From the NCBI GenBank assembly GCA_946413885.1, contig CAMKMK010000128.1, forward strand, positions 1-6,651: 6,651 nt of DNA, in the 5' to 3' direction. Position numbers and translations under genes: made by a program. Positions within the stretch are counted from its first letter, which is position 1. Each line of letters begins with the position of its first letter. Shown here piece by piece: positions 1-5,211 of the stretch. Origin of the DNA: an uncultured Prevotellaceae bacterium (GTDB lineage Bacteria; Bacteroidota; Bacteroidia; Bacteroidales; Bacteroidaceae). Below the pieces are notes generated by a model. The model did not search any database. It had not been told where the DNA came from and worked only from the letters and a program-made list of their open reading frames with translations.

Positions 1-348
1 CTCTTGAAGGCATTGGGGGACAAGCGAGGCGTTGAGCGTTATGGCTATTGCCTCCCCATGGATGATTGCCTTTGTCAAGTGGCATTGGATTTTGGTGGTC
101 GTCCTTGGTTGGCTTGGGATGCAGAATTTCATCGCGAGCGGGTAGGGGAGATGCCTACTGAGATGTTCCTGCATTTCTTCAAGAGTCTCTCCGATAGTGC
201 ACGCATGAATCTCAACGTCAAAGCTGAGGGGCAGAATGAGCACCACAAGATAGAAGGAATCTTCAAGGCGTTCGCCCGTAGCCTGCGCATGGCTGTACGT
301 CGAGATATCTCCCATTTCCAGTTACCCAGCAGCAAAGGAGTTCTCTAA
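1..348 (+). CDS. hisB: Imidazoleglycerol-phosphate dehydratase, C-terminal part (5' end off the window)
   Basis: Dehydrates imidazole glycerol phosphate to imidazole acetol phosphate in histidine biosynthesis (cytoplasm). The reading frame is open from base 1, so the 115 codons seen are the 3' end of a longer gene; the TTG at position 4 is not a real start. Visible family hallmarks in order are GYCLPMDDCL, the FGGRPWL strand, MPTEMFLHFFKSLSDSARMNLNV, and the metal-binding stretch NEHHKIEGIFKAFARSL with the paired histidines and glutamate that bind manganese in this family. It ends in the typical LPSSKGVL. About half of a monofunctional enzyme (around 200 residues) is present. Whether the missing part includes an N-terminal histidinol-phosphatase domain, as in many Bacteroidetes HisB proteins, cannot be seen. 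recR follows after 36 nt with no terminator between, so the histidine transcript may read into it. Identification is secure. Confidence 0.96.
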   Translation, partial: LLKALGDKRGVERYGYCLPMDDCLCQVALDFGGRPWLAWDAEFHRERVGEMPTEMFLHFFKSLSDSARMNLNVKAEGQNEHHKIEGIFKAFARSLRMAVRRDISHFQLPSSKGVL

Positions 349-384
349 GTAGGATTAAGCGATGAATGTTCTACCAGAATAGCA

Positions 385-999
385 ATGATGAATAACCAGC
401 AATATCCTTCTCTCCTTTTGCAGAAAGCGGTCAACGAAATGAGTCGTTTGCCTGGGATTGGAAGTAAGACAGCCCTTCGGCTGGTTTTGCACATGTTGCG
501 TCAGGATGTGGTCGAGGTGGACACATTGGCACAGAGCATCTCAGAGCTTCGCCATGGGGTACGGTATTGTCAGGTTTGCCACAATATCTGTGATAGTGAG
601 CATTGCAGTATATGCAGCAATCCGAATCGAGACAAATCAATGATTTGTGTTGTGGAGAATGTTCAGGACGTGATGGCCATCGAGAATACTCAGCAATATA
701 AAGGGCTTTATCATGTGCTTGGCGGCATTATCAGCCCCATGGATGGAATCGGCCCTGCGGATCTGGAGATACAAAGTCTGGTGGAACGTGTGGAGGCTGG
801 AGGCATCAATGAAGTGATTCTGGCTTTGAGTCCCACAATGGAAGGCGACACGACCAACTTCTATATTTACCGCAAGATACGCGATACGGGAGTCCGTGTG
901 ACGGTAATTGCAAGAGGTGTGGCACAGAATGATGAGCTTCAGTACACAGATGAGGTGACTCTTGGTCGAGCTTTGATGGGGCGCACGTTGTTTGGTTAG
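385..999 (+). CDS. recR: Recombination mediator protein RecR
   Basis: RecR works with RecO (and RecF) to load RecA on SSB-coated gapped DNA. At 204 residues it has the usual family length. Domains in order: an N-terminal helix-hairpin-helix (about 8-55, with LPGIGSKTALRL), a C4 zinc finger (Cys62, Cys65, Cys74, Cys77), and a Toprim domain (about 85-175) with VVENVQDVMAIE, whose Glu91 is the conserved Toprim acid, and TMEGDTTNFYIYRKI. The C-terminal segment ends in DELQYTDEVTLGRALMGRTLFG, typical of RecR. A fifth cysteine, Cys69, sits inside the finger loop. Two adjacent ATG codons (385 and 388) are possible starts. I keep the first, but 388 gives an N-terminus closer to the Bacteroides RecR I remember. 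No clear ribosome binding site is visible. It lies 36 nt after hisB and 37 nt before the membrane-protein gene, all on the same strand. Confidence 0.97.
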   Translation: MMNNQQYPSLLLQKAVNEMSRLPGIGSKTALRLVLHMLRQDVVEVDTLAQSISELRHGVRYCQVCHNICDSEHCSICSNPNRDKSMICVVENVQDVMAIENTQQYKGLYHVLGGIISPMDGIGPADLEIQSLVERVEAGGINEVILALSPTMEGDTTNFYIYRKIRDTGVRVTVIARGVAQNDELQYTDEVTLGRALMGRTLFG

Positions 1000-1036
1000 A
1001 AATGTTCTTTTAAATAAATTAAGGTATAGAGAATAA

Positions 1037-1378
1037 ATGAAGAAATCTCAAGTTTTAATCGTAGCTGTTTTCATCATTGTCGTAGCTTTGTTGGAGATAT
1101 TGCTTTTCAACATAAGCGTTCTCCCCAAGTTCATTTTTGTTGAGGACGAGACCCTGAAATACGCTCTTGATACGGCTGGTGTCATCCAAACCTTGGTATC
1201 CATTCCTCTTGGCTTGAAAGTCAGGAAACGGCCAACCCTTTGCTTGGCACTCTTTGGAGGTGTCATCAATTATGGCATCCTTGTCTATTATCTGACCAAT
1301 AGTGCTACCACGTTGGCATGTGCTGTAATAGGTGCTGTAGCTATGCTGATGTTCTGTATTTTACCAAGTAAGGATTGA
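1037..1378 (+). CDS. Small four-helix membrane protein, function unknown
   Basis: A 113-residue protein that I do not recognise as a named family. Four hydrophobic segments are visible at about 6-28, 43-60, 67-86 and 91-110. Positive charges are at the N-terminus (Lys2, Lys3) and in the loop KVRKR (61-65), while the first outer loop is acidic (VEDE, 35-38). The positive-inside rule therefore puts both ends and the basic loop in the cytoplasm. There is no signal peptidase site and no catalytic motif. It is a real gene rather than a chance frame: the hydrophobicity pattern is regular, it starts with ATG at 37 nt from recR, and it stops 24 nt before the glycosyltransferase gene on the same strand. 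From memory, small membrane proteins occupy this recR-glycosyltransferase gap in other Bacteroidales, but I cannot check this. The neighbouring glycosyltransferase makes an envelope-related accessory role possible, though unsupported. Confidence 0.85.
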   Translation: MKKSQVLIVAVFIIVVALLEILLFNISVLPKFIFVEDETLKYALDTAGVIQTLVSIPLGLKVRKRPTLCLALFGGVINYGILVYYLTNSATTLACAVIGAVAMLMFCILPSKD

Positions 1379-1402
1379 AGTAATGCTTGAATATATTGAG
1401 AT

Positions 1403-2449
1403 ATGAGCAAACTGAGCATCATCATAGTCAATTACAACGTTCGATATTATCTCGAGCAATGCTTGAGGTCCGTTCAGCGGGCATCTATTGGACTTGATGT
1501 GGAGACGTGGGTGGTGGACAACGCATCTACTGACGACAGTATAGCTTATCTCTCATCCCGCTTTCATGAGGTTCATTTTATAGCCAATACGGAGAATGTG
1601 GGTTTCTCACGAGCCAACAATCAGGCAATCCGTCAGAGTGATTCTGATTATGTTTTGTTGCTCAATCCTGATACTATCGTGGCTGAGAATACTCTGCGTG
1701 GTTGCGTAGAATTCCTCGACAGTCATCCTGAGGTAGGCGCAACGGGAGTCCGCATGCTTCATCATGATGGATCCTTCGCTCCTGAGAGCCGACGAGGCAT
1801 TCCCACACCTTTCGTCAGTTTTTGCAAAATGTCAGGTCTTGGTTCTCTCTTTCCCTTCAGCCGTCGATTCGGACGTTATTACATGCGCTATCTGGATCCT
1901 GAGGAAGCCAACCCCATTGAAGTCATTTCTGGAGCATTCAACATGATTCGTCGCAAGGCATTGGATCAGGTAGGCTTGCTCGACGAGGACTTTTTCATGT
2001 ATGGCGAGGACATCGACCTCAGCTATCGACTCCTGCAGGGTGGATGGAAGAATTATTACCTGCCTCTCCTCATATTGCATTATAAAGGCGAGAGCACGGT
2101 AAAAAGCAGTTTCCGCTATGTGCATGTCTTCTATAATGCCATGCTTATTTTCTTCAACAAGCACTTCAGCTCCCGTTATCGTGTCTTAGGGTTACTGATA
2201 CGCATGGCTGTCTATGTGCGTGCACTCATGGATGTTTGGATTCGCATGATAAACCGCCTTCGTGATGCCTTGCATTGCACTTCAAGTTATCCTGAGATTG
2301 AGTATATGCAATTCGATTTCGACAACACTTCCGTTTACGAGATGCTCGACAGCCTTTGCCGTCAGACCAGTGAGCCCCGCCGTTCCATCGAGACAGTTTC
2401 CCTGGAGGCTGGAGTCATCATTCGTTTCGACGAAGTGAAAACGATTTGA
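1403..2449 (+). CDS. Family 2 glycosyltransferase, rhamnosyltransferase (WbbL/RfbF)-like
   Basis: A 348-residue inverting GT-A enzyme, probably adding a sugar from a nucleotide donor to a lipid-linked or surface glycan at the inner face of the cytoplasmic membrane. The GT2 signatures are complete: an N-terminal nucleotide-binding strand, LSIIIVNYN (4-12); VVDNASTDDS (37-46), contacting the nucleotide; LLLNPD (85-90), in the DXD metal-site position; SGAFNMIRR (176-184); MYGEDIDLSYRL (199-210), with the ED-x-D catalytic-base region; and LHYKGEST (225-232). These resemble the dTDP-rhamnosyltransferase branch, but donor and acceptor cannot be read from sequence. Residues 255-290 form a basic, partly hydrophobic stretch suited to peripheral membrane contact, with no clear spanning helix. 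A soluble tail of about 55 residues (295-348) follows that is not part of the GT2 fold. The downstream acetyltransferase begins 5 nt after the stop, so the two are almost certainly co-translated. Confidence 0.93.
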   Translation: MSKLSIIIVNYNVRYYLEQCLRSVQRASIGLDVETWVVDNASTDDSIAYLSSRFHEVHFIANTENVGFSRANNQAIRQSDSDYVLLLNPDTIVAENTLRGCVEFLDSHPEVGATGVRMLHHDGSFAPESRRGIPTPFVSFCKMSGLGSLFPFSRRFGRYYMRYLDPEEANPIEVISGAFNMIRRKALDQVGLLDEDFFMYGEDIDLSYRLLQGGWKNYYLPLLILHYKGESTVKSSFRYVHVFYNAMLIFFNKHFSSRYRVLGLLIRMAVYVRALMDVWIRMINRLRDALHCTSSYPEIEYMQFDFDNTSVYEMLDSLCRQTSEPRRSIETVSLEAGVIIRFDEVKTI

Positions 2450-2454
2450 TCCCT

Positions 2455-2964
2455 ATGGCTGCTTTTCTGCAATCTTCCCGTATCCAGCTTCGTGCTGTAG
2501 AGCCTGAGGACCTGGATTTGATGTACCTGATCGAGAACGACACCCATCTCTGGACGTGTGGCGGTAGCACGGTTCCCTATTCGCGCTACACACTTCGTCA
2601 GTTCATCCTGGAGACCAGCAACGACATTCATCAGGACAAACAACTACGTCTTGCCATTGAGACGAAAGAAGGCATCGCTGTGGGCTTTGTGGATCTTCAG
2701 AACTACGATGCTCTTCAGAATCGTGCCGAGGTAGGTATCGTCCTCGTGGCTGATGCACAAGGGAAAGGTTATGCCCAGGAAGCCCTCTGCCTCCTCTCCG
2801 ATTATGCCCGCCTCCAGCTCCAGATGAAGCTTCTCTATGCCTATGTCTCAGTCGAGAACACTTCAGCCATTTCCCTTTTCCAGAATTCAGGTTATCTGCG
2901 TTCAGGCCTTCTTCCCCTTTGGATCAGGAATCACGATGCCATCGTTTTCACCAAAGTGCTGTAG
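2455..2964 (+). CDS. GNAT-family N-acetyltransferase (RimJ/RimL/SpeG-like)
   Basis: A 169-residue acetyl-CoA-dependent acetyltransferase. The N-terminal IQLRAVEPEDLDLMYLIEND (about 10-29) is the usual opening of the RimJ/RimL/SpeG branch. The acetyl-CoA pyrophosphate loop follows as AEVGIVLVADAQGKGYAQEAL (about 91-111, pattern Q-x-x-G-K-G), and motif B is VSVENTSAISLFQNSGY (about 131-147). The substrate is unknown; protein N-termini, polyamines or an amino sugar are all compatible with this branch. I chose the ATG at 2455, which lies 5 nt after the glycosyltransferase stop. A TTG three codons earlier (2446) would overlap that stop and is less likely. It is the last gene of the left-hand operon, next to the convergent region before pheS. 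The tight linkage to a glycosyltransferase may point to a glycan-related substrate, but that is inference. Confidence 0.92.
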   Translation: MAAFLQSSRIQLRAVEPEDLDLMYLIENDTHLWTCGGSTVPYSRYTLRQFILETSNDIHQDKQLRLAIETKEGIAVGFVDLQNYDALQNRAEVGIVLVADAQGKGYAQEALCLLSDYARLQLQMKLLYAYVSVENTSAISLFQNSGYLRSGLLPLWIRNHDAIVFTKVL

Positions 2965-2986
2965 ATTGGAATAATCCTGCCCAATC
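2964..2986 (+). terminator. Weak stem-loop at the end of the recR operon
   Basis: GATTGG (2964-2969) can pair with CCAATC (2981-2986) around an 11-nt loop. It starts on the last base of the acetyltransferase stop codon. No T tract follows, so a rho-independent terminator is doubtful; it may instead mark or stabilise a 3' end. An 8-nt direct repeat, AATCCTGC, lies at 2973-2980 and 2990-2997, partly in the loop. Confidence 0.25.
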
Positions 2987-3078
2987 ATCAATCCTGCAAA
3001 AATGATTCTCATCTGTATGGCGGTCTCGTCTTACACTTACAGTATTACAGTTTTTTACCTGTTTATCGCAATGGTGCG
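2987..3078. other. Left part of the convergent intergenic region, no gene seen
   Basis: The spacer between the two converging genes is 225 nt in all. In this left part I see no credible coding frame on either strand. It holds a T6 run at 3051-3056 preceded by repeated TTACA words. At its right end is a short perfect hairpin, TCGCA-ATGG-TGCGA (3066-3079), which touches the first unit of the repeat array. None of these has a recognised function. Confidence 0.5.
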
Positions 3079-3177
3079 ACGTGTTGAATGGTGAAAGTTA
3101 ACGTGTTGATATAAAAAACTCACCGTGTTGAAAGAGGCAACTCAACACGTTGAAATCCTAAAGTCAACACGTCGAAA
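3079..3177. repeat. Five degenerate ~22-nt tandem units with palindromic core TCAACACGTGTTGA
   Basis: Seen directly: CGTGTTGA occurs at 3080-3087, 3102-3109 and 3124-3131, and its reverse complement TCAACACG at 3142-3149 and 3164-3171. Measured at the centre of the CAC|GTG core, the copies are 22, 22, 24 and 22 nt apart. The first three retain the right half of the palindrome and the last two the left half, each with some bases of the other half, so the array looks like a decayed tandem repeat. Units often continue with GAAA and a second A-rich patch. Copies can pair: 3101-3109 with 3164-3172 (9 bp) and, nested inside, 3124-3131 with 3142-3149 (8 bp). The array ends 12 nt before the pheS stop codon. 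I saw no further copies elsewhere in the window. Possible roles include a multi-copy intergenic repeat, a transcript-end structure or a protein-binding array. Confidence 0.8.
3113..3149 (-). terminator. Candidate intrinsic terminator for pheS, formed from repeat copies
   Basis: Read on the minus strand, CGTGTTGA (3149-3142) pairs with TCAACACG (3131-3124) around a 10-nt loop. This is followed by GTGAG and then six T (3118-3113). The stem begins 41 nt after the pheS stop codon. The 5-nt gap before the T tract and the moderate GC content make it imperfect. On the plus strand the same stem lacks a T tract. Confidence 0.4.
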
Positions 3178-3189
3178 TGTAGCTTTTAC

Positions 3190-4212
3190 TTAGTTGGCTG
3201 CTTCGAACTCCCGAAGGAAGCGGACATCGTTTTCGCTGAACATGCGCAGGTCTTTTACCTGGTATTTCAGGTTGGTGATGCGCTCGATGCCCATACCAAA
3301 GGCATAGCCCTTGTAGGTATTGCTGTCTATTCCGTTGGCTTCCAGTACGGCTGGGTCAACCATACCGCATCCCAGGATCTCGACCCAACCCGTGTGCTTG
3401 CAGAAGGAACAGCCTTCGCCGCCACAGATGTTGCAGGAGATGTCCATTTCTGCGCTTGGCTCTGTGAAGGGGAAGAAGCTGGGGCGAAGGCGGATTTTCG
3501 TGTCTGGCCCAAACATTTCCTGGGCGAAGAGCAGCAGGACTTGTTTCAGGTCGGTGAAGCTGACATCCTTGTCAATGTAGAGGCCTTCCACCTGATGGAA
3601 GAAGCAATGTGCGCGGGCGGAGATGGCTTCGTTGCGATATACGCGTCCTGGGCAGATGACACGGATGGGAGGCTGTGTGGACTCCATTACGCGGGCTTGC
3701 ACGCTGCTGGTGTGGCTGCGCAGGATGATGTCAGGATGAGACTCTACGAAGAAGGTGTCCTGCATGTCGCGTGCTGGATGGTCATCGGCAAAATTCAGGC
3801 TGCTGTACACGTGCCAATCGTCTTCTACCTCAGGGCCTTCTGCTAGGGTGAAACCTAAGCGGCCAAAGATGTCGATAATCTCGTTCTTGACGATAGTGAG
3901 GGGATGGCGTGTTCCCAAGGGAATGGGGTAGGGCGTGCGAGTCAGATCGACGGTTGAGCCAGCGGTCTTTTCTGTCTGGACAGCCTCTTTCAGGGCGTTG
4001 ATCTTCTCTTGAGCCATGTTCTTCAGTTGGTTAATCTTCATGCCCACCTCTTTTTTCTGCTCAGCCGGCACGTTGCGGAAATCGTTCATCAAGGCAGTGA
4101 TTTCGCCCTTCTTGCTCAAATATTTAATGCGCAGAGCTTCGGCTTCCTCAGCGGTTTTTGCTTGCAGATTGGCGATCTCGCCCATCAATTCCTGAATTTT
4201 TTCTATGATCAT
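3190..4212 (-). CDS. pheS: Phenylalanine-tRNA ligase alpha subunit
   Basis: Catalytic alpha subunit of the (alpha-beta)2 enzyme that charges tRNA-Phe in the cytoplasm. The 340-residue protein has an N-terminal coiled-coil arm that contacts tRNA (about 1-85). The class II core follows: TRHPL (101-105) in the motif 1 region, motif 2 as VYRNEAISARAHCFFHQVEG (191-210), RPSFFPFTEPSAEMD (243-257), and motif 3 as GYAFGMGIERI (302-312). Ala304 matches the Ala of the GFAFGMG motif that shapes the Phe pocket in E. coli. A cysteine cluster, C-x2-C-x4-C-x2-C (Cys260, 263, 268, 271), is inserted just after FTEPSAE; E. coli lacks it, and I recall it from Bacteroidetes and some other groups. The frame stays open upstream to 4521, but that 103-codon extension has no family resemblance, lies antisense to the lipoprotein gene and precedes the promoter, so ATG at 4212 is the start. 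pheT is not adjacent. Confidence 0.97.
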   Translation of the reverse strand: MIIEKIQELMGEIANLQAKTAEEAEALRIKYLSKKGEITALMNDFRNVPAEQKKEVGMKINQLKNMAQEKINALKEAVQTEKTAGSTVDLTRTPYPIPLGTRHPLTIVKNEIIDIFGRLGFTLAEGPEVEDDWHVYSSLNFADDHPARDMQDTFFVESHPDIILRSHTSSVQARVMESTQPPIRVICPGRVYRNEAISARAHCFFHQVEGLYIDKDVSFTDLKQVLLLFAQEMFGPDTKIRLRPSFFPFTEPSAEMDISCNICGGEGCSFCKHTGWVEILGCGMVDPAVLEANGIDSNTYKGYAFGMGIERITNLKYQVKDLRMFSENDVRFLREFEAAN

Positions 4213-4249
4213 TTCGATGTAGTTTTTGCTCTTGTTTGAAATTTCACTG

Positions 4250-4257
4250 CAAAGGTA
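4250..4257 (-). promoter_or_regulatory. Bacteroidetes-type -7 box for pheS
   Basis: On the minus strand the sequence is TACCTTTG, an exact match to the Bacteroidetes sigma-70 (sigma-ABfr) -7 consensus TAnnTTTG. It lies 37 nt upstream of the pheS ATG, which would give a leader of roughly 30 nt. No convincing TTTG -33 element is found at the usual distance; the region there is a T-rich stretch instead. Confidence 0.7.
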
Positions 4258-4300
4258 GCAATTTCTTGTGAAAAAATGAGTGTATATGGAATTAAAAGCG

Positions 4301-4308
4301 TACTTTTG
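4301..4308 (+). promoter_or_regulatory. Bacteroidetes-type -7 box for the lipoprotein-murB pair
   Basis: TACTTTTG matches TAnnTTTG exactly and stands 27 nt before the lipoprotein ATG, predicting a leader of about 20 nt. Upstream is AT-rich without a clear -33 TTTG. Together with the minus-strand box at 4250-4257 it makes a divergent promoter pair whose predicted start sites point away from each other. Confidence 0.65.
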
Positions 4309-4335
4309 CATGATTTTTTGTAAGTCGTAGTTGGT

Positions 4336-5190
4336 ATGTTCAGCAAGATTTGGGAAATCTGTTCCCTGTTGTTGGTTTTTGGCTTGCTTCTCTCCTGTAG
4401 AGGTCGTTCTGCTTCTCAGGAGACTGCGGAATCCAGCGACAGCCTTTTTTTTGTTGAGGATACCCTCGACTTGGTTGAGACGGAAAAGGATGCTCTTGAC
4501 GAGGTAGGTTCCATCGAGCACCTTGATGTCAACTTCGATGATTTCATGTTTTCCTTCATTCGTAGCCGTCAGCTCCAGCGTGAGCGTGTGTCGAATGATA
4601 TTTATGTCTATGATGATGAGGGCAATGAGGTGGCTCTGCGACGTACTGATCTACGCGAAGCTTTCTCGTTTCTCAATGGGGAATATTACACCGTCCTGTA
4701 TGGCGATGTGGCTCAAATAGAAGAGGAAAAGAACAGTCAATCTGACATGGTAGATGTGGAACGCATAGATTTGGACTTGTATCACGTTACTACATACACT
4801 TTTCTTCAGGAGAAGGGGAAATGGATGCTGGCAGACCTTGCTGACAATTCGTTTGAAGAGGATGAGCTCTCTGATTTCCTCACTTTCTATGCTCATTTCT
4901 CTGAGGATTCCGTTTTTCAGGCGGAAAGCATTGCGCAACCTCTCTCAATCAAGATGATGGACCCTGACGATGAACTTGGATATATAGACGGCACCATCGA
5001 TGCTCTTCAGTGGTCCATTTTCTGCCCTGATGTCCCTGCTGGAGTGATTTCCAACATCCGTTACGGTCAATCCTATGCCAATCCTCGTCACATGGTGCTC
5101 CAAAAATGCGGAATATCGAACGGTATGCAGGAACTTTTCACCTTCGACAAGACAGGCGGGCGGTGGCGTCTCACGGCCTACGAGAATTAA
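4336..5190 (+). CDS. DUF4348-type lipoprotein, function unknown
   Basis: A 284-residue protein with a lipoprotein signal: a short N-terminus with Lys4, a hydrophobic core (about 9-19) and the lipobox LLSC, with Cys21 as the lipidated residue. Position +2 is Arg and the following RGRSASQE has no acidic export signal of the type described for surface lipoproteins in some Bacteroidetes, so a periplasm-facing location is the simpler guess. An acidic linker (36-68) leads to a mixed alpha/beta body. Landmarks are FDDFMFSFIRSRQLQRERV (67-85), EYYTVLYG (116-123), the strand pair YTFLQEKGKWML (154-165), DFLTFYAHFSEDSVFQAESI (180-199), DPDDELGYIDGTID (209-222), and SNIRYGQ (239-245). It ends in GRWRLTAYEN. 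This pattern matches, from memory, the DUF4348 family of Bacteroidales lipoproteins, which has no assigned function. murB begins 21 nt downstream and is probably co-transcribed, which suggests but does not prove an envelope role. Confidence 0.88.
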   Translation: MFSKIWEICSLLLVFGLLLSCRGRSASQETAESSDSLFFVEDTLDLVETEKDALDEVGSIEHLDVNFDDFMFSFIRSRQLQRERVSNDIYVYDDEGNEVALRRTDLREAFSFLNGEYYTVLYGDVAQIEEEKNSQSDMVDVERIDLDLYHVTTYTFLQEKGKWMLADLADNSFEEDELSDFLTFYAHFSEDSVFQAESIAQPLSIKMMDPDDELGYIDGTIDALQWSIFCPDVPAGVISNIRYGQSYANPRHMVLQKCGISNGMQELFTFDKTGGRWRLTAYEN

Positions 5191-5211
5191 CCTAAATATA
5201 ATTAGGTGGTC

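Noticed and set aside
362..382. Six-codon leader peptide (MNVLPE) before recR
   Set aside because: It has no attenuator-like hairpin, no run of regulatory codons and no ribosome binding site, so it is likely chance.
1832..2164. 110-codon minus-strand frame inside the glycosyltransferase
   Set aside because: It lies wholly opposite conserved GT2 motifs and shows no recognisable domain.
3079..3177. CRISPR array
   Set aside because: The period is only about 22 nt with an 8-nt conserved core, there are no constant repeats with unique 30-nt spacers, and no cas genes are nearby.
3079..3177. Terminal inverted repeats of a small mobile element (MITE)
   Set aside because: The inverted copies are multiple, evenly spaced and very short. 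I see no target-site duplication flanking them and no transposase remnant. A genome-wide copy search would be needed to reopen this.
3394..3846. 150-codon plus-strand open frame inside pheS
   Set aside because: It is the antisense shadow of a strongly conserved gene, with no family signature of its own.
4213..4521. 103-codon N-terminal extension of PheS
   Set aside because: The frame is open but the extension has no resemblance to PheS. It lies upstream of the -7 box and overlaps the lipoprotein gene in antisense, while MIIEKIQELM at 4212 is a normal PheS N-terminus.
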